Below are positions 56,763 to 64,000 of a stretch of DNA of 64,000 nucleotides, piece after piece. The stretch lies in contig JACDTU010000015.1 in assembly GCA_022376465.1 (NCBI GenBank), positions 496,001 to 560,000 on the forward strand. Direction: 5' to 3'. The position numbers were made by a program, and so were the translations under genes. The stretch is from Cubamyces lactineus. Taxonomy: Eukaryota > Basidiomycota > Agaricomycetes > Polyporales > Polyporaceae. The notes beneath the pieces are model-generated. The model ran no database searches, had not been told where the DNA came from, and saw only the letters and a list, made by a program, of their open reading frames with translations. Within the stretch, counting starts at the first letter, position 1. The number at the start of each line of letters is the position of its first letter.

Positions 56763-57144
56763 GCAACATCCAGGTTGAGGAGAACCACAGAACCACTCCT
56801 GACCGACTGTTGTAAGCTCCTTCCGCTTCCATTTTATCAGTAGGGCACGGCGGGGAGATTGCTCACCAGATTGATTGTGAAGACCGGTGCGAACGTGATG
56901 CATGTAGTACAATTACTAGACAACGCGAGTCCGCTTTGTGACCTTACTACCCCTCCGTAGTAATTTTGTTGGTTTTGGAGTATCCTTACGATGTATAGGC
57001 GAAGAACGGGATATGAACAGGAGCAATTGCATGGTGGCCGTGGATCATCATACCGTCGCATTGACTCCGCGCCAAAGGTGCACGGTGTGCCGCACCAGCA
57101 AAAGCCCAAACGATTATACGTACTAGGGCTCTCTGTCCTGTCAA
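56763..57144. other. spacer between G2 and tRNA-Ala
   Basis: No gene seen. Confidence 0.6.
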
Positions 57145-57218
57145 GGGCATGTGGTGTAGTTGGTTATCACGCTCGCTTAGCATGCGAGAGGGGTCCGGTT
57201 CAATCCCGGACATGTCCA
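57145..57218 (+). tRNA. tRNA-Ala (AGC)
   Basis: Full cloverleaf: acceptor GGGCATG/CATGTCC with one G-U pair, D arm GTGTAGTTGGTTATCAC, anticodon stem CTCGC/GCGAG around loop TTAGCAT (anticodon AGC), 5-nt variable loop, T arm TCCGG-TTCAATC-CCGGA, discriminator A. No intron. The D arm and T arm supply the internal A and B boxes, and TTTTT follows at 57221 as a Pol III terminator. Confidence 0.93.
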
Positions 57219-58009
57219 ATTTTTGCTTTGAATGCGTGAAATCCACTCACAGTATTCAGGGTGTCCTAGTCTACCGTATGTAGGCATCTCAACACAAGGT
57301 GACACTCACGTTACTAGCATAATTCTATATGTCCATGATGATAACTTGTGTTAGGACTGTGCTGCCCCGATGATGTGTCCAATCCACCTGTAAGGGAAGC
57401 GCGTCGCCCTTGAAGTGTCAGACTCCGAAGATGTGCATATGCTCGTAGTAAGGAATGGGCAACACGATGGGCATTACGCGGTTACCTTTGGTAGAAAACT
57501 CGACGAAAAAGCGAAGTCGTTTGTTACCTGCCTAGTACGTTTTCCGGGATAGGTCATGTGTGCGGACCTTTTGAATGCCTTTTCCCTTTTGAATGCCTTT
57601 TCGACGGTTTTTAGTAGATCTGGAGCGCAGGTAACCACCGACGATGCTTTCTTGTTGCGTTTTCCGCCAAAGATAACAGGGTAATGCCCGTCGTGCAAGA
57701 ACTGTCAAGAACGACACAGCCACAGAAAAATCGGGCGGTGTGCAGAGCGTGACAACATGTGTTCATGGTTTACGCGTCACTCACGCGACACGGTAGGCGC
57801 TCACCCACTTCGTCCATTCATCTCGTCCAGCGAGGGGTAGCATACCTTAAGCATACCGCATAGACCTCTTCAGGCCAACATCAAACTGAGAAGAATACAC
57901 GGCTCTGGCTGCTGAGGTGGAAATCGATCCCTAGACAGGAACGGGTGCCAGCGAACAAGGACCGACAACCGCCTGTGACCAGCGTCGAGCGAATACGATC
58001 TCATCAATT
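57219..58009. other. intergenic
   Basis: Contains a small 17-bp tandem duplication at 57567-57601; no gene seen. Confidence 0.5.
57567..57601. repeat. two copies of a 17-bp unit
   Basis: CCTTTTGAATGCCTTTT occurs at 57567-57583 and again at 57585-57601, separated by one base. Confidence 0.85.
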
Positions 58010-58227
58010 CAACTCCCGCTCCCCATTGTCCTACGTTCTCGGTCAGTCAGCCAAGTCGGCTACGCGCATAACCCTTTGTCCTAGCGCGCAAAACTCAACA
58101 TCCATCACAGGTTTTAGCCATACGGCGCTTGCTGTGGCTAACTTCTCGCTGGCTAACTACATAAATCCCCCAGTCTCTCACTCGTACGTCTCTCTTTACT
58201 ACCACGACCTCCTCTTGCCTACACACC
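58010..58227. repeat. FunK1 upstream duplicon (K8 copy, inverted)
   Basis: Same upstream block as the minus-strand copies but in plus orientation and shorter: it includes the AACTCAACATCCATCACAG region and the promoter half-sites, with similarity lost further upstream. Confidence 0.75.
58114..58166 (+). promoter_or_regulatory. core promoter block of K8
   Basis: TTAGCC 58114-58119, GGCTAA 58136-58141 and 58151-58156, ATAAAT 58161-58166; the last begins 67 and ends 62 bp before the ATG, the same spacing as in four minus-strand copies. Confidence 0.6.
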
Positions 58228-61200
58228 ATGGCTAACACTTCAGGCCTACCTACAGGTCCTCCTGCTCCTACACAGGAGCCTGCTCCTGTTCCTCACATCC
58301 CTCCCCCTCGCACTCCTAGCCCTCACGGCCCTGCCCCTCGCACTCCTAGTCCTAACGGCTCTCGGGAGCTACGTGTCGATCCACCTGCCCCCAGTGATCA
58401 GCAAAGCGAGTCTGACGCAGCGCCTGCTACCAATACTTCTCAAGGCGCCCTCCCTGTCCCTAAACACCCTTTCTCTCTCAACGACGCTTCGCCCGCCGGG
58501 AAGAAGACATACTTCCAGTCCGGGAAATTTTCCTCCGTCCAAAACCCCTTAGTGGAAGAAAGGCGCCAGAACGTTCGCAATAGCATGAGTAGCAAGTCGA
58601 TCATCGTGGAATACAATGAGTTCATGGAATGGTTTGTTCCTGCTCCTCATGGCGTGGAAGAGCCCACCACCCAGCTCAAGGCTCTCGACTTCAAGAAGGT
58701 AGCGACGAAACCAGAACTGAATATGTACCAGCCTCTCGTATGTTGATCATATCTCCCTCCTTCAAGAGGACCCTCAGTCTGACTAACGCAATTGTAGGTG
58801 GACGCGCTCAATCCTGACTGGCTCCTCCCGGGCGATGAGGCGATTTCGAATGCGTACACGCCCGATCCCAATGAGAAGAGCAAGTTGGCGGCCGACGCGG
58901 GGATATACCGCCGCGATGATGCCGCGAGAGTTGGGAAGCACACCAAGTGGGCTTACATGGAACTCTCGATCGAATGCAAGACCGAGGACGTGCAACATGA
59001 TCCCTTCGAGGACTCGGGCTCATGGGACGACAACGAGCCAGACTCTGATCGCCGCAAAGACGTACTGGGACAGATCATGTGCTACTCGGTCCTCATCTTC
59101 GACAACCAACGACGGACGCATCACTTCATGCTGATGATCCTTGGCAAGATGGCTCGCATCATCCGCTGGGATCGTTCTGGGCTGGTTGCGACGAAGAAGT
59201 TCAACTACGTCTCACAGCCTGAGTTGATGGGGCGATTCATCTGGCGGTTTGCACGGATGTCGGCTGCCCAGCGCGGACACGACACGACGGCAACTCGCAT
59301 CTCCCCTGACAGCGCCGAGTATCGGCTGATGAAGATGCGTGCCAAGGCTCCGAAGGTGGCTACTCAGGCCGGCGAGGGGCGCGACGAGCAGGCGAACACA
59401 ACCGCGATACCTGGAGGCGTAGTTGGGGGCACGGAAGCTACTGGTGGGGGAACGGGCGAGGCGATAGTCATCGAGAAGGAGGATGAGGAGGTCGTGCCAG
59501 GTGTTATCGGCGACCACGCACGCGCGGCGTTTGCCAAATCGTTGCGGGCCGATCCTATCTGCTGGCGACTCAGGGTCGACGACGCTCAGAAGGGGGCGCG
59601 ATACTTCCTCGTCGGCAGGCCTCACTTCATCGCATCCGGGCTCGTTGGCCGGGGCACTCAGACGTTCATCGCCGTCGATGAGGCCGATCCGCAGGGTCCC
59701 CTTGTCTATCTCAAGGACGCTTGGCGCGTCGCACACACCGGCATCAAGCAAGAGGGCGAGATCTTGGAGAAGCTAAATAGCAAGGACGACGGTGGCCCTG
59801 TTCCCTTCATCCCGACTGTCAGATATCATGGCGATGTCGATAATCAAGCGACGCGGTCTCAGGAGATCTGGGAAAAGAAGAACGGAGGCCAATCAGACAA
59901 GGAGTGCCCGCTGAAGACTCATAGGCATTACCGTCTCGTCGTTAACGAGGTTGGACTTCCGCTCGATACGTTCCAGAATGCCTTTGAGCTCGTCGGAGTT
60001 GTGATTGACTGTATCCAAGGTACGCGTGGTGTCCAGGTGGTCGTCGGAGATACATTGTTCTTACCTCCGAACCTCTGTTAGCACACGGACACGCCTATAA
60101 CCGAAAGCGCCTCATTCATCGAGATATCAGTGCAGGGAACGTGCTCATATACCCCAAGCCAGTTACTGACAAGAACGGAAGCGTGCGCGAAGTGCGAGTC
60201 GGATTGCTGGCCGATTGGGAGCTCGCGAAGTGTATAGACGACCACGACGACGGACCCCGGCAGCCTGATCGCACGGTACGTTTTAGTGCTTCTGTATATT
60301 ATTGCGCATGTCGCTAATGTTCCTTATTGCACAGGGAACGTGGCAGTTCTTGTCAGCGAACGCTTTGAGCCACCCTTCGAGGAGGATCATGGTGCAAGAC
60401 GATATGGAGTCGCTGTTCCACCTCCTGCTCTATGAAGCCATTCGGTACCTCCCAAACAACTGCTTCAATGTTGGCATGTTCATCGACAAGTACTTCGATG
60501 GCTATGACGAAGACCGTGACGGCGTGTACGTCGGGGGCGAGAAGAAGATGGCTACTATGAGGACTGGCACTCTAATGGTCACATCATCCACAGCCTTAGC
60601 GTTCTATCTTCCCAAATCGGCACCAACAGCTGCAGCGGCCTTGGTCACTCCATCCTTGCCCATCTCCAATTTTGGCCGAAGCGAATCGCACGCTAAACCC
60701 GCTGCAGTCTCCGGCACATCGCCCGCCTCGGAGTTTCCCGCACAAGAAAGCTCCGATGATCTACATCCCATCAACAAGTTGTTCTCCGACCTCCAGGAGT
60801 TGTTCAAAGCTCACTACGCGCTTAATGTGCCGAATAATAATCCGCCCAAAAAGCCAACTAGCGGTTCCACGGCTAAAGCGACCCAGGAGCCGGAAATCGA
60901 CTTCATAATGGCGACCCGCTTGTCTATGCTTCAGGAGACCGGGTTCGAGTACGATTGGTCTGCTTCTGCGGAGCCGGCTCCCGATCTCCCACCGTCGATC
61001 TCACCCGAGGAGCAGGCCAAGATGGAGGCCCTGGCTGCGAAACTTGCCTCCCACAAGGCTTTGACTAAGGTCATTGTGGGCCGGTATGGCAGAGAGAAGT
61101 GGCCGGAAGAGGATCGTGTTCCAGACCAGCTTCCGGCGAATTACAGGCGTACGAACGGGAAGAAGCGCGCTGCAGACTCTACATGGCAGACGTCGGGATC

Positions 61201-61243
61201 CCAGCCGAAGCGCAGCCGCGCCAGCGGCAAGCCTCCAGTCTGA
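58228..61243 (+). CDS. FunK1-type fungal protein kinase K8
   Basis: Model join(58228..58737,58798..60019,60082..60275,60335..61243), 944 aa; all junctions are GT-AG and in frame. Best intact example in the window. Residues 1-170: Pro/Ser-rich with a duplicated PRTPSP unit. 200-300: pre-kinase module with D210, ELSIECK (E229, K231) and GQIMCYS (Q262, Y266). Kinase core: GRGTQTFIAVD, LVYLKDAWR (beta-3 K476), KQEGEILEKL (helix C), LVVNEVG, HRDISAGNVLIYP (HRD 590-592), LLADWELAK (D622), RQPDRT|GTWQFLSANAL, VQDDMESLFHLLLY. C-terminus: KKR 918-920 and KRSR 934-937, a bipartite NLS-like tail. Probably a nuclear protein kinase; substrates unknown. Confidence 0.88.
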
Positions 61244-62083
61244 AGCTCCTCCCTTCTCGCGTCGCAGGTACCACTGGAAGCCATTGATCACTATGCCCCC
61301 TTATCCCATCCCCTCTGCCGTTGCATACCGATATATTTTCTCTCCCTTCATTGTATTTTGTATCTCAATTCGCGCTCACACACACACACGCATACATCCT
61401 CCTCTACTCCAGCATACTATACCAATTTCTATGCATGTATATACCCAGTCACAAGCAGATTGATCGGAGTTCATGACACGGCGACGCGACTGATCCTAGG
61501 CCGTGATCTGTCGTGCAGCAAGCGTATAGTACATCATACTTTACTTAGTGCCAGGTTTACCTATGCCTTGCGTGACGCTAGAGATGGGCAGCATAGAATT
61601 GAAAATACTGGACAAGAGTGGCGATCGATGCGAGTCGGAACAGGCTGCTACGCTTCGCCGGCCCAAGTGAGAGGCATTTTCGTTCACCAAGCATCTGTTG
61701 ATGCGATATTTAGTCTATTTATTTGGTTCATTCGAAACAATGAATCCGCAATGCGCTGGCCACACGACGTCTAGAGAAAGAGAGCGGCACGTAGCGGAGT
61801 GCAGAATGAGTGCAGAATGTGACGATTTACCGTGACAGCCCGGGATGCGTGACTCACGCGAAAAGAGGAACCCTCCCTTTTCGTCAAGCCAAGTTCGTCA
61901 CCCCAGTCCTTGAAGTCCCCGTTGCACTCACTGCACCATCAGTACATTGAATCGGCCTCTATAAGTAGGCTCCGGAGCCTAACAAATTTTAACCCCATTC
62001 TTAGCCCCAGATAGCTACTTATAGGCAGAACGCGGCCGTGCCAGCCATAAAGGATTCAATAACTTGGACAACCACCTAGGCCT
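61244..62083. other. spacer between K8 and K9
   Basis: Holds a short CA repeat at 61377-61389. The FunK1 upstream block is not recognisable before K9. No gene seen. Confidence 0.5.
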
Positions 62084-64000
62084 GTGACCAACGACACGTC
62101 GACCCTCCCAGCCCTAGTAAGCAGACGTCTCACACGAAGCTCGAGTCCGACGATACCTCCGGCAATCTTCCTATTCCAAAGCGTTAACATACAACTTTTG
62201 ACCCTTCTGCCTCCGGGAATAAGACGTACGGCCAGTGCAAGAACCAGCCGACCATTCTGTCCTAACGACGCTTCTCCCGCTGGCAACAAGACATATCATC
62301 GATCCGGGACATACGCATCTGTCCAGCAACCCCCAGTTGAAGGAAAGCGACGGAAGGCTCGCCTCAGTATGGATGGAAAGCTTCTCATCATGGATTACGC
62401 CGAGTTTATGGAGTGGTTCGTTCCTGCTCCGGAGGGTGAGGTTGAGCCCACAGAGCGCTTGTCGTCTCTCGACTTCCAGTCAATCGCGGTTACCCCAGAA
62501 CCAGACATGTACGAACCTCTGGTACGCATTTCATCAGTCAACCTACTACCCTCCTGAGCTCCGGCCTGATCTTTGCGAGTACCAGATGTCCGCGTTGAAT
62601 CAAGATTGGCTTCTCCCGCATGACCGATGTGTCGCGACCCCCCACAAACGCGATCCGAAGTCTGGTACGAGTGAGAAGATTGATGGTGGCCTCTATCCAC
62701 TTCAGTATGCCCCCGAGGAAACGCAAGAGACACGATGGAGTTTCATAGAACTATCGATCGAGTGCAAGACGAAGGACGTGCAGCATGATCCATTCGACGA
62801 AGCGAAAGATGTCCCTGAGCCCGTCTCTGACATTCGCAGAAGTATCCTAGGCCGGATCATGACTTACTCCATCCTCGTCTTCGGAAATCAGCACCGCACG
62901 CACCACTACACTCTGATGATCCTCGGCAACTCGGCTCGCATCATTCGCTGGGACCGCTCGGGAGTCGTCGCCACGAAGAAGTTCAAGTACGTGCAGAATC
63001 CCCTGATGCTCGCGCAGTTCCTATGGCGCTTCGCACGGATGACTCCCGCCGAGCGCGGCCACGACACCACCGCCGTCCGCGTCCTCCCCGGTTCCGCGGT
63101 CTACAAGATCATGCAGGCCTGCAAGACAGCGCCCAAGGCAACCTCTGGCAAGCCAGTGATCGGTGACCACGCCCGTCAGCTCTTCGTGGAAAGTCTAGAT
63201 GATAACCAGTGCTGGCGGATCCGCGTTGACGATGAGGAGAAGGGTCCTCAGTACTTTCTCGTTGGAAAGCCTCACTTTCAAGCCTCCGGTCTCGCTGGAC
63301 GGGGAACTCGAACCTACGTCGCCCTCGACGTCACCCACCGCACCCGCAGGACATTTGCCTACTTGAAAGATGCGTGGCGTGTCGCCCACCTCAAGATCGA
63401 CCAGGAGGGCAAAATCTTGCAAGAGCTGAACAGCGCGGACAAGGGTGGACCTGTCAGCAATGTACCGACATTACGGTGCCATGGTGACGTTGAAGACCAA
63501 GTGACCGCATCCCAGGATGTTTGGGAGATGAAGTTCGGTGGAAAGGGGTTGGAGTGCCCGTTGAAGACACACCGTCACTACCGGCTCGTCGTGAACGAGG
63601 TCGGCCTACCGCTGAACAGGTTCGAGAGTGCCTGTGAGCTTGTCGGGCTATTTGTGTATTGCCTAGAAGGTACGTGTACTTGCATTACATGAGACACGCG
63701 CATCAGTCTCATTGGACGTGGCGCCTCTTAGCCCATGGCGAAGCATACAAACGCAAAGGCCTCATACACCGCGACATCAGCGCGGGGAATATTCTGATAT
63801 ACCCCAAGCCGATGCCAACCCAGGGCGGGCAAGCTCGCGAAGTACGAGTGGCGCTACTTGCTGATTGGGAATTGGCCAAACGTGTCGACGACGACGATGA
63901 TGGGCCACGTCAACCTGACCGTACCGTATGTTTCTCATCTCTCATGGCCGAGTTATCGTCTGTTGATGAGTATCACGTGTACAGGGAACATGGCAGTTCC
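62084..64000 (+). CDS. FunK1-type kinase K9, partial at window end, start unclear
   Basis: Exons (62084)..62521, 62586..63669, 63732..63925 and 63985 onward past the window end. No ATG opens exon 1: the frame begins at a GTG, and the MANTS start of paralogues is missing. The first in-frame ATG is near 62371 (MDGKLLIMDY). From PNDASPAGNKTY on, the protein aligns with K3/K6. Kinase residues are present: FAYLKDAWR, HRDISAGNILIYP, LLADWELAK, RPDRT-type RQPDRT. In the pre-kinase module the Asp is lost (YPLQYAPEE) and QxxxY is changed to RIMTY, while ELSIECK remains. A missing upstream exon or 5' truncation are both possible. Confidence 0.65.

Noticed and set aside
57720..58010. Possible additional gene between tRNA-Ala and K8
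   Set aside because: Only short frames; the right end is the FunK1 upstream block.

Overview
This window is nuclear DNA of a filamentous basidiomycete, most likely an Agaricomycete and perhaps a polypore (the order is my inference). The evidence is many short GT-AG introns of about 50-75 nt, GC-rich coding sequence, several FunK1 fungal-type protein kinases (a family greatly expanded in mushroom-forming fungi), secreted thaumatin-like proteins and a cytoplasmic tRNA-Ala. Exon models were built by hand from splice consensus, frame continuity and comparison of paralogues inside the window.

Layout. 0.3-1.1 kb: a small secreted Ser/Ala-rich protein. 2.3-9.5 kb (+): three eIF4G-derived genes in tandem, namely A (MIF4G followed by an eIF4E-binding motif, reversed relative to eIF4G), B (4E-binding motif, MIF4G and a broken MA3) and C (a divergent MIF4G-only protein). 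10.1-11.5 kb (-): thaumatin-like protein 1. 13.3-14.0 kb (+): a two-repeat EthD-like protein. 14.9-49 kb: seven FunK1 kinase genes, all on the minus strand (K1-K7), interspersed with thaumatin-like protein 2, a three-helix membrane protein (T1), an RGG-box protein and relics of these genes. 49.6-57 kb: a FunK1 fragment, membrane protein T2, a free-standing eIF4E-binding-motif protein, two tandem GNAT acetyltransferases and tRNA-Ala(AGC). 58.2-64 kb: two more FunK1 genes on the plus strand (K8, and K9, which runs off the window end).

The FunK1 part behaves as a young, recombining multigene array. Six copies share an upstream block with a TATA-like box exactly 62 bp before the ATG and repeated TTAGCC/GGCTAA half-sites. 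K3-RGG-K4 and K6-RGG pseudogene-K7 look like two colinear copies of one segment. Several copies are broken: K6 by a 1,110-bp hAT-like non-autonomous transposon with an 8-bp target duplication, K4 by a frameshift, K9 by loss of a recognisable start. A second hAT-like MITE (201 bp, also with an 8-bp duplication) sits upstream of K7. Thaumatin relics lie beside K2 and K4.

The most interesting observations are: (1) modular break-up of eIF4G into MIF4G-only, 4E-motif-only and order-reversed proteins; (2) an ExK...QxxxY signature before the kinase core of FunK1, suggesting a PD-(D/E)XK (RecB-like) nuclease-fold module fused to a kinase with a conserved C-terminal bipartite NLS; (3) a conserved 7-nt microexon in both thaumatin genes; (4) the two precisely delimited hAT-like insertions. 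Function beyond family level is inference throughout.
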